A stretch of 40,394 nucleotides of DNA from Spirulina sp. SIO3F2 (GCA_010672165.1 JAAHHN010000034.1:1-40394), one strand, 5' to 3'. Shown: positions 1-7,829, counted from the stretch's first letter. Notes: a model not told the origin generated them from the letters alone. Translations and numbers: made by a program.

Positions 1-147
1 TCACAAATGAAATCAAAGCTCAACAAACTTGAACCCAGGACATATGCTGACTTGGTAGATGCTATCGAGCAATCTTTAGGTTCGGTCACTACAGAAGATA
101 TCCAAAACTGGTTTTCTCACTGTTGTTACTGCTCCTCATCTATTTGA
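1..147 (+). CDS. IS630-family transposase, C-terminal 48 residues (5' partial)
   Basis: The reading frame is open from base 1 to a TGA at 145-147. The visible protein has MKSKL, EPRTYADLVDAIEQ, and a closing WFSHCCYC segment. That matches the extreme C-terminus of the IS630-like DDE transposases common in cyanobacteria, where the region follows the catalytic DDE core. The catalytic residues lie outside the window, so activity cannot be judged. The stop codon overlaps the 3' end of the convergent HNH gene at 140-352, showing that the element reaches into that gene. The family assignment rests on this short tail only, but the matching terminal sequence at 28864-28933 supports it. Confidence 0.65.
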   Translation, partial: SQMKSKLNKLEPRTYADLVDAIEQSLGSVTTEDIQNWFSHCCYCSSSI

Positions 148-158
148 AAAGGGCTGTA
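1..158 (+). mobile_element. Right end of an IS630-type insertion sequence (truncated by window edge)
   Basis: The segment holds the last 48 codons of a transposase and a short non-coding tip. The tip, read inward from 158, is TACAGCCCTTTT, then CAAATAGATGAGGAGC. Nearly the same end (TATAGCCTTTTT, then TATATAGATGAGGAGC) bounds the 70-bp insertion at 28864-28933, which supports 157-158 (TA) as the element border and its target dinucleotide. IS630 elements insert at TA, which is family knowledge. The left end lies outside the window. Confidence 0.7.
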
Positions 159-352
159 TGATATTTCCTATGGCAATCTGGACAAAAGGTGATCATATTT
201 TGTAGATGGGGCGCTCCTCCCTCGCTGTAAGGAATGAGATGATGACCATGTGCTTTACGGGTAACAACACCACAGACCATACATTGATAAGCTTCCACGT
301 TTTTAACTTCTTTCTGAGCCTTCCGATGAGGATAGGGACGATTCTTACCCAT
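140..352 (-). CDS. Small HNH nuclease-like protein, 3' end altered by the IS630 element
   Basis: This 70-residue protein contains a compact HNH/zinc fold: C24-x2-C27, then GHHLIPYSEGG (residues 36-46, with the putative catalytic His), N52, and C57-x2-C60-H61. HNH domains of this size bind and often cut DNA. The gene starts 14 bp after the 66-aa gene and is the last member of a minus-strand set with 367-567 and 590-865. The final codons, after the HRKYH segment, and the TAG stop lie within the IS630 terminal sequence (140-158). The native C-terminus has therefore probably been replaced by about five IS-encoded residues. The zinc-binding core is intact, so the product may still fold. Confidence 0.6.
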   Translation of the reverse strand: MGKNRPYPHRKAQKEVKNVEAYQCMVCGVVTRKAHGHHLIPYSEGGAPHLQNMITFCPDCHRKYHTALFK

Positions 353-366
353 TTGTTTGACGTACT

Positions 367-567
367 CTAACGCTCTTCGCCTTCGATTGGTAATGGTACT
401 TGGCTCGGTAGTGACTTCATATCACCTTCAACGATCGTACCTCTTGAATCAGGAGCGATCGTATTCTTCGCTTTCTTGATTTCGGAGGACAAACGCATTT
501 GCTCATCTTGGGTTAAACAATCAACACGGACATTAATTACGCGATCGCGTTTCTCGTCATTTGACAT
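367..567 (-). CDS. Hypothetical protein, 66 aa
   Basis: I do not recognise this family. The protein is charged and hydrophilic, with no signal peptide or membrane segment. It opens MSNDEKRDRVINVRVD and continues with a QDEQMRLSSEIKKAKN helix. An N-terminal strand followed by helices resembles small ribbon-helix-helix-like DNA-binding or antitoxin proteins, but this is only a resemblance. It sits between the 91-aa gene (22 bp upstream) and the HNH gene (14 bp downstream) on the same strand, so the three are probably co-transcribed. The position just before a nuclease gene is compatible with an accessory or antitoxin role; that is inference. Confidence 0.5.
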   Translation of the reverse strand: MSNDEKRDRVINVRVDCLTQDEQMRLSSEIKKAKNTIAPDSRGTIVEGDMKSLPSQVPLPIEGEER

Positions 568-589
568 GGCTATCAGATATTTTAATGAC

Positions 590-865
590 TTAAAACTGTG
601 AAACTGTTACCTTACCTTGGGTGGTTTCAACTTCTGAGACAATCTCATTTCCCCCATTAGGTTGCTTATGAGCAATGACTAAGTCGGGTGTTTGCTTTAG
701 CCGAGGCATCCCATACTCATCCAATTCAATGGAGAACAATTGTAATTGCCCATTCGGATTTTTCACCACAAGTTGATACCCCTTATCCGTGGGCCAAACG
801 TTAATTGCTTCTTGCCCTTCTTCTAAGATCCGAACTTGTATAGGGGATTTGAGCTGATTGGGCAT
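590..865 (-). CDS. Hypothetical protein, 91 aa
   Basis: A soluble protein with no recognised domain. The sequence alternates short strands and turns, for example IQVRILEEGQEAINVWPTD, KGYQLVVKNPNGQLQLFSI and DLVIAHKQPNG, so a small all-beta fold is likely. It is the first gene of the minus-strand trio that ends with the HNH protein. A perfect inverted repeat, GTGCTGT-T-ACAGCAC at 873-887, lies 7 bp before the start codon and could be an operator. Start and frame are well supported by the clean ATG and the spacing to the next gene. Function unknown. Confidence 0.55.
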   Translation of the reverse strand: MPNQLKSPIQVRILEEGQEAINVWPTDKGYQLVVKNPNGQLQLFSIELDEYGMPRLKQTPDLVIAHKQPNGGNEIVSEVETTQGKVTVSQF

Positions 866-872
866 GGCTCAG

Positions 873-887
873 GTGCTGTTACAGCAC
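873..887. promoter_or_regulatory. Perfect palindrome before the 91-aa/66-aa/HNH operon
   Basis: GTGCTGT-T-ACAGCAC is a 7+1+7 inverted repeat placed 7 nt upstream of the ATG at 865 (minus). Its position over the translation initiation region suggests an operator or a 5'UTR hairpin controlling this operon, perhaps autoregulatory. No known regulator is identified. Confidence 0.35.
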
Positions 888-1036
888 AATACTGGTACAG
901 ATAACACTATAACTCAGAAGGCTAAGACCCCGTGCTATCCTTACCTCTTTTGAGCATGGGATTTTTTAATTGGACATCGCCTAAAACTCTACATACTTCG
1001 TATACCACTAGGCCCAGCAACCTTGAGTTTTGCCTG

Positions 1037-1054
1037 CTACCTTAAAAAAGGGGA
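1037..1054 (+). repeat. 18-bp motif shared with 24919-24936
   Basis: CTACCTTAAAAAAGGGGA occurs 39 bp before the M23 gene. The identical string lies 51 bp before the kinase ATG at 24988, in the same orientation relative to the downstream gene. It could be a promoter-proximal element or a small dispersed repeat. Confidence 0.4.
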
Positions 1055-1093
1055 AGTCGCTTAAATCTTTCCTCCTATCCCCCTCCTGTCCTC

Positions 1094-1978
1094 ATGCCCC
1101 CGTTCCGTTCCCTACTGATCAGCCTGAGCTTCCTCACCCTTCCACTTCCTGCCCTTGCTCAAACCCTACCTGCCCCCGCCTGTAACGCCCCAGCCCTCGC
1201 CCGCCTGACCCCCCACACCAGCACCGCAGGCCAGACGATCGCGGCGATCGCCGCCCAATACCAACTCTTGCCCGAGACGATCGCGCATTTTAACCCCCGC
1301 TTTTCAAGAACAAGCGCCTTGCCCGTCGGCAGCACTGTATTGATTCCTCCCTACAACGGCATTCAAATCACCACCCCCAACGGTGCCACCTGGAAAGATC
1401 TGGCTAACTCTTATGGGGTAAGAGCAGACGTACTTTTTGAAGTTAACGGTTGTCAAAAAGCTCCGGGGGCAGTGGCATTTATCCCCCACAGCCAGGCGGG
1501 TCGTCCGCCTGGCTCTATCAACTCAGGCGATCTCTACGAAGGTCTGAGCCGGAGCCCGTTGACCATCCCATTGCAACAGGGCTTGGGTTATGGCTGGTAC
1601 CAACGGGGTGAGCAAGGCCAAACGTTTCATAATGGTTTGGATCTCCTTGCACCTGTTGGCACGTCAGTACAGGCGGCTGCACCGGGAATCGTGGCCTTTA
1701 CTGGCCTAGAAGGAGACTATGGCTATTTAGTGGTGATTAACCATGCTGCTGGCCGCCAAACCCGCTATGCCCATTTAGGCGCGATCGCGGTCAATATGGG
1801 CGATTCGGTTGAGGCTGGGCAACGCTTGGGCACGGTGGGAACCAGTGGTCGTCCAGATTTAGCCACACCTCATCTACACTTTGAAGTGCGTCAACAAGCA
1901 CCTGTGGGCTGGGTGGCCCAAGACCCCACGCTGCATTTACCCCCAGACGTGGAAATTCTTGCTGCTCCTGGCGGGTGA
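1094..1978 (+). CDS. Secreted LysM/M23-family peptidoglycan endopeptidase
   Basis: A 294-residue exported murein hydrolase-like protein. A signal peptide (residues 1-22, cleaved after ALA) leads into two LysM-like segments (about 42-86 and 90-132: GQTIAAIAAQYQL..., ATWKDLANSYGV...). The C-terminal M23 domain (about 160-270) carries the zinc and catalytic residues: H179-x3-D183 (HNGLD), H227 (YAHLG) and H260-L-H262 (HLHF). All expected M23 motifs are present, so an active metalloendopeptidase cutting peptide cross-links is likely. LysM segments should bind glycan. The length is normal for cyanobacterial LysM-M23 proteins. An 18-bp motif at 1037-1054 just upstream recurs before the kinase at 24988. 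The ATPase gene follows 45 bp downstream on the same strand. Confidence 0.9.
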   Translation: MPPFRSLLISLSFLTLPLPALAQTLPAPACNAPALARLTPHTSTAGQTIAAIAAQYQLLPETIAHFNPRFSRTSALPVGSTVLIPPYNGIQITTPNGATWKDLANSYGVRADVLFEVNGCQKAPGAVAFIPHSQAGRPPGSINSGDLYEGLSRSPLTIPLQQGLGYGWYQRGEQGQTFHNGLDLLAPVGTSVQAAAPGIVAFTGLEGDYGYLVVINHAAGRQTRYAHLGAIAVNMGDSVEAGQRLGTVGTSGRPDLATPHLHFEVRQQAPVGWVAQDPTLHLPPDVEILAAPGG

Positions 1979-2023
1979 ATACGCTAGAGTGAATACGGCC
2001 ATCACTGAATTATCCCCATTGCT

Positions 2024-3448
2024 ATGCTTGATGTCCGTCAATATTTCCAGGCGACAAACCCCAGCTTGACGCTCTCAATTGATAACGAAGAGCACCGCAA
2101 ATATTACATCGACTTTTCCTCCGTACGGGGTGGACAAATTATTGAGGAGATGTGTAGCAATATCACCTTCTTCTCTCCCGATGAACCCACCTGTCAACTC
2201 TTCTCGGGCCATATCGGTTGTGGCAAATCCACAGAACTGAGCCGAATGCGGGCGGAACTGGAAAAAGAAGGTTTCCATGTGGTGTATTTTGAATCGTCCG
2301 ATGACCTGGAAATGGGCGATGTGGATATTGGTGATATTTTGTTGGCGATCGCGCGGCGGGTGAGCGAGAGCCTAGATGCCTTGGGTGCGCCCCCCAAACT
2401 CGAAGAATCCAAAGGATTTCGGAGCTTGCTCAAGGGGGCTGCGGAACTGTTGCAAACTGAAATTGAATTAAGTGGTGAAGCCAGCATTCCGGGCATTGGC
2501 ACATTCAAGGGCAGCACGGAAGGCGATTTCTCAGCAGAAGTGGGTGTTGGGGGTCTCGGCACGGTTAACGCCAGTAATGAGGGCCTCTCTTTCGTGGCGT
2601 TGGGGATTGGCAAAATTTCCGCCAAGGTCAAGGAAAGCCCTGAACTGCGCAGCAAACTCCGGGAATACCTTGGCCCCCGCACTGCGTCGCTGCTGGACGT
2701 GATTAACAATGAATTGCTTGAACCCGCCAAGGCGCAGCTTAAGGCCCACGGCAAAGCGGGTTTAGCCGTGATTGTGGATAACCTCGATCGCGTCGAGACA
2801 ATCCCCAAGCCCTGGGGACGACCCCAACCGGAATATTTATTTGTCGATCGTGGTGAGCAATTGAGTCAGCTTAATTGCCATGTGATCTATACCATTCCCC
2901 TGTCGCTGCTCTTCTCCAATGACCTCAACCGTTTGACCAGCCGCTTTGGCACTGATCCCACCGTATTGCCAATGGTTCCGGTGCAACATCGGGATGGTCG
3001 CCCCTGTGAGGAAGGCTTAGTTCTGCTGCGTCAGATGATTTTGGCGCGGGCGTTTCCCAACCTCAGTCCAGAAGAGCGCCTTGCCCAGCTCACTGAGGTG
3101 TTTGAGAACCAAGAGACCCTGGATCATCTCTGTCAAATCAGCGGTGGTCATGTGCGGGAGTTATTGCGTCTGCTCAACGACTGGATTAAGAAACAGCGGA
3201 AGTTCCCCTTGACGCGTGAGGTGCTGGATAAGGTGGTGCGCCTACGCTGCAACCAAATGGTGAACGCGATCGATGATGAGGAATGGGCATTGTTGCGGCA
3301 GGTGGAAGCGACCCAGCGGGTCAGTGGTGGGGAGGCCTATCAGGTGTTGGTGCGCAGTCTGTTTGTGTTTGAATACCATGTTGAAGATGAGTCTTGGTTT
3401 GCGGTGAATCCGATTTTGCGATCGTCGCCGCAGCTTCAGGAAGGGTAG
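2024..3448 (+). CDS. P-loop (AAA/STAND-like) ATPase, function unknown
   Basis: A 474-residue cytoplasmic ATPase. Walker A is GHIGCGKST (62-70) and Walker B is LAVIVDNLDR (247-255); GGHVRELLRLLNDW near residue 375 fits the sensor/lid helices of STAND and ORC-like ATPases. Between the Walker motifs is a glycine-rich insert (about 150-200: SGEASIPGIGTFKG...) that looks like a beta-rich loop region. No effector or sensor domain is fused, so a partner protein may supply output. It follows the M23 gene by 45 bp, and no strong ribosome-binding site is visible before the ATG. I infer a regulatory or conflict-type switch ATPase. DnaA-, ORC- and KAP-type assignments are not supported by further motifs. 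Confidence 0.75.
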   Translation: MLDVRQYFQATNPSLTLSIDNEEHRKYYIDFSSVRGGQIIEEMCSNITFFSPDEPTCQLFSGHIGCGKSTELSRMRAELEKEGFHVVYFESSDDLEMGDVDIGDILLAIARRVSESLDALGAPPKLEESKGFRSLLKGAAELLQTEIELSGEASIPGIGTFKGSTEGDFSAEVGVGGLGTVNASNEGLSFVALGIGKISAKVKESPELRSKLREYLGPRTASLLDVINNELLEPAKAQLKAHGKAGLAVIVDNLDRVETIPKPWGRPQPEYLFVDRGEQLSQLNCHVIYTIPLSLLFSNDLNRLTSRFGTDPTVLPMVPVQHRDGRPCEEGLVLLRQMILARAFPNLSPEERLAQLTEVFENQETLDHLCQISGGHVRELLRLLNDWIKKQRKFPLTREVLDKVVRLRCNQMVNAIDDEEWALLRQVEATQRVSGGEAYQVLVRSLFVFEYHVEDESWFAVNPILRSSPQLQEG

Positions 3449-3840
3449 AGTTGCCCTCAACTAACTCTTTCCCACGGGGCTACCGCTTATAACATGAATT
3501 GCTCTCAAGTTCTAACACTATCGTTTTATCCCCCCTAGCCCCCCTTTGAAAGCTAACCTTGTAGGGGTTTTGCAGAACCCCCTCACAGCAAGGATCTTGC
3601 GAACGCACTTTTGAGGACTTAACCGCCGAACCCCAGCAAAATCAAGGGAGCGATTTGAAACCCCTACAGGATTAGCTTTGAAAGGGGGGAAGTTCATTGA
3701 AGTCCCCCTTGCCAAGGGGGATGTAGGGGGATTCAGGAGGCTGAATCACAAGCTAGCTCAGGATTTTCAGGTTGTGTATAAGCAGTAGCCCACAGGGAGA
3801 GAGTTTTTCGCCTTTTTAAGCTCATTGAAAATCTCTCATT
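3449..3840. other. Gene-free region with a palindromic repeat element
   Basis: 392 bp between the ATPase and the NagB-like gene. It is dominated by the inverted-repeat element at 3526-3732. No coding frame with family resemblance is seen; the minus-strand open frame at 3518-3715 falls inside the repeat. Confidence 0.6.
3539..3689. repeat. MITE-like element with 31-bp imperfect terminal inverted repeats
   Basis: The left arm, 3539-3569, and the reverse complement of the right arm, 3659-3689, agree at 28 of 31 positions (CCCCCCTTT-AAAGCTAA...TGTAGGGGTT). Outside the arms are further C-rich and G-rich flanks (CCCCCCTAGCCCCCC near 3530; GGGGGATGTAGGGGGA near 3716). Such flanks resemble the short palindromic repeats that are widespread in cyanobacterial intergenic DNA. 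No coding content. Confidence 0.6.
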
Positions 3841-4614
3841 ATGACTGTTGCATCTTTCAATTTGGATAACCTTACCGTTACGGTGCTGGATTCTGCTGAG
3901 CAGCTTGCAGATTATGCAGCCCAAACCGTGGCTCAAACGGTGCGGGAGGTGGTGCAAGAGCAGGGGACGGCTCGGGTGGTTTGGGCAACGGGGAATTCTC
4001 AGATCGCATTTCTTGAGCGCCTTCCTAGAAAGCCTGATGTACCTTGGTCGCAGGTTACAGGGTTTCATTTGGATGAATATCTGGGCATTGACCCAGCGCA
4101 TCCGGCCAGTTTCCGGCGCTATTTGCAGCAAAAACTTTGCGATCGCCTCCCTTTAGCGGCCTTTCATGCCCTCCAGGGCGATGCTCTTGAACCGCTCCGA
4201 GAATGCGATCGCTACAGCCAGCTTCTCAACGCCCAGCCGATCGATCTCTGCATTTTGGGAATTGGGAACAATGGGCACTTAGCGTTTAATGACCCCAGCG
4301 TTGCAGACTTTGATGATCCCTACACCGTTAAGCTGGCGAAGCTGGAAGCCACCAACCGTCAACAGCAACTGAGTCAGGGTCATTTCCCCCGTCTTGAAGA
4401 TGTGCCAGCCTATGCGTTTACCCTGACGCTGTCTCGGATTGTGGCTTGCCGTCGTTTATTGTGTTTGGTTCCAGGAGCACATAAGGCAGCGATCGTTGAG
4501 CGTCTGCTTACGGGTGAAATTTCTCCCCAATGTCCTGCCACATTGTTGCGTCAGCATCCCCAGGCGACGCTGTTGCTCGATCGCGCTGCGGCGGGGCAGG
4601 TTAAGCTTGATTAG
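3841..4614 (+). CDS. nagB: NagB-like glucosamine-6-phosphate deaminase/isomerase family protein
   Basis: The family converts glucosamine-6-phosphate to fructose-6-phosphate and ammonia in amino-sugar catabolism. Motifs seen in the 257 residues: GFHLDEY (74-80, the general-base Asp of NagB), LGIGNNGHLAFNDP (139-152, with the ring-opening His at 146), and a NRQ...FPRLEDVP segment as in Gram-positive NagB. Two departures are visible. The usual GGTP phosphate-binding start reads ATGNSQ (49-54), and the Glu after the catalytic loop (FNEP) is Asp here (FNDP). Length and layout are normal. The deviations leave substrate open, and a 6-phosphogluconolactonase-superfamily relative with altered specificity is the alternative. 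No neighbouring amino-sugar genes are present. Confidence 0.75.
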   Translation: MTVASFNLDNLTVTVLDSAEQLADYAAQTVAQTVREVVQEQGTARVVWATGNSQIAFLERLPRKPDVPWSQVTGFHLDEYLGIDPAHPASFRRYLQQKLCDRLPLAAFHALQGDALEPLRECDRYSQLLNAQPIDLCILGIGNNGHLAFNDPSVADFDDPYTVKLAKLEATNRQQQLSQGHFPRLEDVPAYAFTLTLSRIVACRRLLCLVPGAHKAAIVERLLTGEISPQCPATLLRQHPQATLLLDRAAAGQVKLD

Positions 4615-4724
4615 GTTTGAAACTTAAGTTTTTTGTAAACGGGCTTCAAGTTTTACATGTCTCTGGAAAAGAGTAGAGGTTATGCTGGGGGCAGTACAGC
4701 AAGCTGAATAGGGAGGATACGTGT

Positions 4725-5036
4725 ATGGCGACTAAGTTGATTGAGCTTGAGGATGGCACATTGGTCGAAGTTGAAGTGCCGGATGATGAGGCCAGGCAGA
4801 TCTCTAGCCGTGCAGCGGATGCAGTCAATACAACCTTTGACAAAATTAAGCCGATTTTGAAGAAAGCGGTACGTCCAATTACGGAAGTTTGGGGTGAGTT
4901 GAGTCAAGAGGCAGAGTTGGAAGCGGCAGAAGTTGAGATTAATTTCAGTTTTGAGGGGGAAGGGAATATTTATATCACTAAAGCTAAGACCGGGGCGAAT
5001 TTATCGGTGAAGCTGATTATCAAGCCGAAGAAATAA
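4725..5036 (+). CDS. Trypsin-co-occurring domain family 1 (Trypco1 / CU044_2847-like) protein
   Basis: A 103-residue cytosolic protein. It begins with MATKLIELEDGTLVEVEVPD and closes with a beta-rich segment (ELEAAEVEINFSFEGEGNIYITKAKTGANLSVKL). A central helix covers FDKIKPILKKAVRPITEVWGEL. This arrangement matches, from memory, the small Trypco1 family, named because its genes sit beside trypsin-like protease genes in predicted conflict systems. Here a trypsin-like protease gene does follow, 50 bp downstream. A strong ribosome-binding site (GGGAGGA, 4711-4717) lies 7 nt before the ATG, so high expression relative to its neighbours is plausible. The family's molecular role is not established. 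A target or regulator of the protease is inferred from context. Confidence 0.7.
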   Translation: MATKLIELEDGTLVEVEVPDDEARQISSRAADAVNTTFDKIKPILKKAVRPITEVWGELSQEAELEAAEVEINFSFEGEGNIYITKAKTGANLSVKLIIKPKK

Positions 5037-5086
5037 TACTTTAGTAAACAATATAGTTAAGTCAACTTGTCAAAGATTCTTGTGTT

Positions 5087-7033
5087 ATGGATTTTCTTAC
5101 AACGACTGTCTTGGTTTCTAGTAGCACTGATCCAAAAACTTTTGGAACTGGTTTTGTTGTCTACCAGGATCAGGAGAGATCCTATGTGGTAACTTGTGCT
5201 CACGTTGTTGAAAGCATCAAGAAATCTGGAGATCTGAGCCAGCTACAAGTGGGCAGTATGATCGCAGAAGTGATTGCTCTGGGTAAACCTGATGAGATTG
5301 ATTTAGCCGTGTTGACAGTTCCTCTGATTTTGGAGAGAAAAGCACTGCCATTGCAGGTCAAAAGTGAAGCTGGAGAAACAGTTAAGGTGACGGGTCAATC
5401 GCTCAAAGGAGCTGCTCGCATTGGTAAAGTATTAGATGGAGTATTAGAGGAAGAAGTTACATTTCCCTCTCCCGGATGGTTATCTGTTCGCGGCTGGCAG
5501 TTATCGTTTCAGGAAAAAGATAAGGTAGAGAAGGGTTATAGTGGTGGGCCAGTGTTTGTGGGTGAAAGAGTGGTTGCCGTAGCTGCCATTGAAGAGAAAC
5601 AAGGTGTTGGAGCATTTGCGGTTTCGATTAATGCATTGGCTCTCATTTGGCCGGAGATGCCGCCTGAATTGTTGCGTTCAATATCATCTGCGCGTTCCGC
5701 TCCAACTTTAACAGTTCAGGAAAAGATAAAGCAGGTACTTAGCTCCCGTTGGTCTTTTGCGATTGGGACAGGGACTGTAATTTCTTTTGTAATTTTATTG
5801 ATCCGGCTCATGGGATTTTTAGAACTCTGGGAGTTGGCAATTTACGATCATTCGTTGCGGATGCGACCATCAGAATCGATAGATAAGCGTTTAGCCATCA
5901 TTGAAGCAACGACAAAAGATTTGAATGACCAAAGAGAACGTAATGAGAATGGGAAGGGTGCGATTTCAGATGTGGGATTACAAGAAGTGCTAGAAAAACT
6001 CAGTCAAGAAGAGTTTCGCCCTAGCGTAATCGCACTCGATTTGTATCGAGATTTTCCTGAAGATCCTTTGCGTGACACGTTTAATCAATTCAACAAAGAG
6101 GGAGGGACTGACTTATTTTTGATTTGTGAGCAGAGTAATGCCAGGAACAAGCTAGGTGTTGATCCTCCCTCTGGTTTTATGCCAGAGCACATAGGCTTTA
6201 GCAATGCCATCTTAGATGAAGATGGGATATTAAGACGACAACTGGTTAAAAGTAATCCAGGGAAGTCACGATGTAAGTCAAATAAATCACTTGCAGTAGC
6301 TGTTGCCGTTAGATATCTAGAGAAGCTCAAGGGAAAGACTATTGAAAATGATGATTTATGGTCTGAGAAAGGTGATTTGAAATTACCAAATACTTCAATA
6401 AAACGTATTAGCACATTCCGATTTGGAGGATATGCAGAGCTGGATTCTAATGGAGTTCAGTTCTTGCTTAATTATCGTGATGAGAATATAGACAAAAGTA
6501 GAGATATAGATATCAGTCAATTTCAGTTTGAAGATGTCAGATTTAAGTTCGAGGATGTCAGAAAGGGGACGATTGATGCTGTGGATTTCAAAAACCGTAT
6601 TGTCTTGATCGGTATTACGGATCGTACCGAAGCGGTTGATTATGTTCAAACACCTTATGGAGAGATGGCTGGAGTAGTTGTTCATGCCCATATGATTAGT
6701 CAAATCATCAGTACAGAGCTTGATCAACGCTCACAGATACAAGTATGGTCATTTGAAAGGGAATTTCTTTGGATTCTACTGTGGGGATTGGGTGGGAGTA
6801 TCTGGGGAATATGGCTGATTTCACATAGAAAGTCAGTTGTGTGGTCAGTGACTGGATTGAGTTTAGGGTGCATTATCGGATGTGTGGCTGTGTATCTTAT
6901 CGGAACAGAAGGCATGAAACTTTACACAGTTTGGATTCCCATCCTTCCTCCAGCTTTGAGTTGGACTGTAGCTGGAATAATTGTTAATATAGTTTATTAT
7001 TGCATGAAATCTTTGAAGGTGGAGCACAATTGA
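5087..7033 (+). CDS. Trypsin-like serine protease fused to a CHASE2 sensor, membrane-anchored
   Basis: 648 residues. Residues 1-190 form a trypsin-like (S1/S46-type) protease with the full triad: H39 (TCAHVV), D72 (EIDLAVL) and S152 (GYSGGPV). There is no signal peptide, so the protease should be cytosolic. A transmembrane helix (about 224-246) leads to a CHASE2 domain (about 247-545), recognised by YDHSLRMRPSE, RPSVIALDLYRDFP and TPYGEMAGVVVHAHMISQII. Three C-terminal membrane helices follow (about 558-578, 584-604, 613-640), the usual end of CHASE2. In most CHASE2 proteins a kinase or cyclase output follows. Here the output sits in front as a protease, and nothing follows the last helix. 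Inferred: an external signal sensed by CHASE2 switches the protease. It is probably co-transcribed with Trypco1 and the DUF928 gene (4-bp gap). Confidence 0.85.
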   Translation: MDFLTTTVLVSSSTDPKTFGTGFVVYQDQERSYVVTCAHVVESIKKSGDLSQLQVGSMIAEVIALGKPDEIDLAVLTVPLILERKALPLQVKSEAGETVKVTGQSLKGAARIGKVLDGVLEEEVTFPSPGWLSVRGWQLSFQEKDKVEKGYSGGPVFVGERVVAVAAIEEKQGVGAFAVSINALALIWPEMPPELLRSISSARSAPTLTVQEKIKQVLSSRWSFAIGTGTVISFVILLIRLMGFLELWELAIYDHSLRMRPSESIDKRLAIIEATTKDLNDQRERNENGKGAISDVGLQEVLEKLSQEEFRPSVIALDLYRDFPEDPLRDTFNQFNKEGGTDLFLICEQSNARNKLGVDPPSGFMPEHIGFSNAILDEDGILRRQLVKSNPGKSRCKSNKSLAVAVAVRYLEKLKGKTIENDDLWSEKGDLKLPNTSIKRISTFRFGGYAELDSNGVQFLLNYRDENIDKSRDIDISQFQFEDVRFKFEDVRKGTIDAVDFKNRIVLIGITDRTEAVDYVQTPYGEMAGVVVHAHMISQIISTELDQRSQIQVWSFEREFLWILLWGLGGSIWGIWLISHRKSVVWSVTGLSLGCIIGCVAVYLIGTEGMKLYTVWIPILPPALSWTVAGIIVNIVYYCMKSLKVEHN

Positions 7034-7037
7034 GGTG

Positions 7038-7820
7038 ATGTCGCGTTTTAAAAAACAACCTCTTTCATGGATTTTTATTTTGGGATCTGTTTTTTTTACT
7101 TCAGTCAAGGTAATTCAAGAAACATCAGTGTTGGCACAAACCTTTGATCAAGATATTTGGAAGATTTTAGCTAATAAAAATTCTGACCATAATAGCGCAC
7201 CAAAAAAAGAAAATCAGGCTCCTCTTGGGAATCGTGATAGCTGTCCCTACACAGAGAAGCTGCTAACTATATTAGTTCCTGTTTCCCCTGAAACTGGTTC
7301 TATCGACAAGGAACGGACATTGTATGAGCGACCAACATGGTACTCTTATGTACCATATTCACCACGTCCTGGTCGTCAACTCAAATTTGAGTTGATTGAC
7401 TCTGATGAGAATATCCTATATATAGAAGAATTTCCGCTGAAAGGTACTCCTGGAATTGTAAGTCTAAAGTTACCTGAAAATGTTTCAGGCTTAGTTATTG
7501 GACAGTCCTACCGCTGGGTTATTTCGATAATTTGTGCGTCTAGAAATCAATCAGATTCATCAGGCAATCCAGCTGTCACAGGATGGATTGAACGGGTTGC
7601 AGAAGATGGTTTTGATCCTGAAGTAATCTCTACGGATGAACGTAGTGCTTACCTGTACTATCTAGAAAACTTAATTTGGTTTGACGGTTTAAATGAGTTG
7701 GTAGAGCTACAGGTTAAGTATCCAAATGATCCACAACTGGTTAATGCATGGCAGCAACTGGCTGAAGCTGTGGATTTTGATGATTTACCCCGGTCAGTTA
7801 CTGCAATTGATACAGAGTAG
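7038..7820 (+). CDS. DUF928 protein, exported
   Basis: About 260 residues. An N-terminal hydrophobic stretch (SWIFILGSVFFTS...) ending near VLAQ looks like a signal peptide. The body carries DUF928 hallmarks as I recall them: TILVPVS, ...ERPTWYSYVPY, SYRWVISIIC and a helical C-terminus (DERSAYLYYLENLIWFDGLNEL...). DUF928 proteins are predicted periplasmic and recur beside CHAT and CHASE2 genes in cyanobacteria. Two overlapping starts exist: GTG 7035 and ATG 7038. I use the ATG, with GGAG at 7021-7024 upstream. The stop of the protease-CHASE2 gene is 4 bp before it, so translation is probably coupled. Its 3' end faces the CHAT gene with only 9 bp between them. Function unknown; an accessory role in the CHASE2/CHAT module is inferred. 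Confidence 0.75.
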   Translation: MSRFKKQPLSWIFILGSVFFTSVKVIQETSVLAQTFDQDIWKILANKNSDHNSAPKKENQAPLGNRDSCPYTEKLLTILVPVSPETGSIDKERTLYERPTWYSYVPYSPRPGRQLKFELIDSDENILYIEEFPLKGTPGIVSLKLPENVSGLVIGQSYRWVISIICASRNQSDSSGNPAVTGWIERVAEDGFDPEVISTDERSAYLYYLENLIWFDGLNELVELQVKYPNDPQLVNAWQQLAEAVDFDDLPRSVTAIDTE

Positions 7821-7829
7821 CTTGGAAAC

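Noticed and set aside
2194-2808. Antisense 204-aa frame in the ATPase gene
   Set aside because: Complement of a well-supported ATPase frame; Ser/Leu/Pro-rich as expected of a shadow.
3518-3715. Minus-strand 65-aa frame
   Set aside because: Lies wholly inside the inverted-repeat element with no family resemblance.
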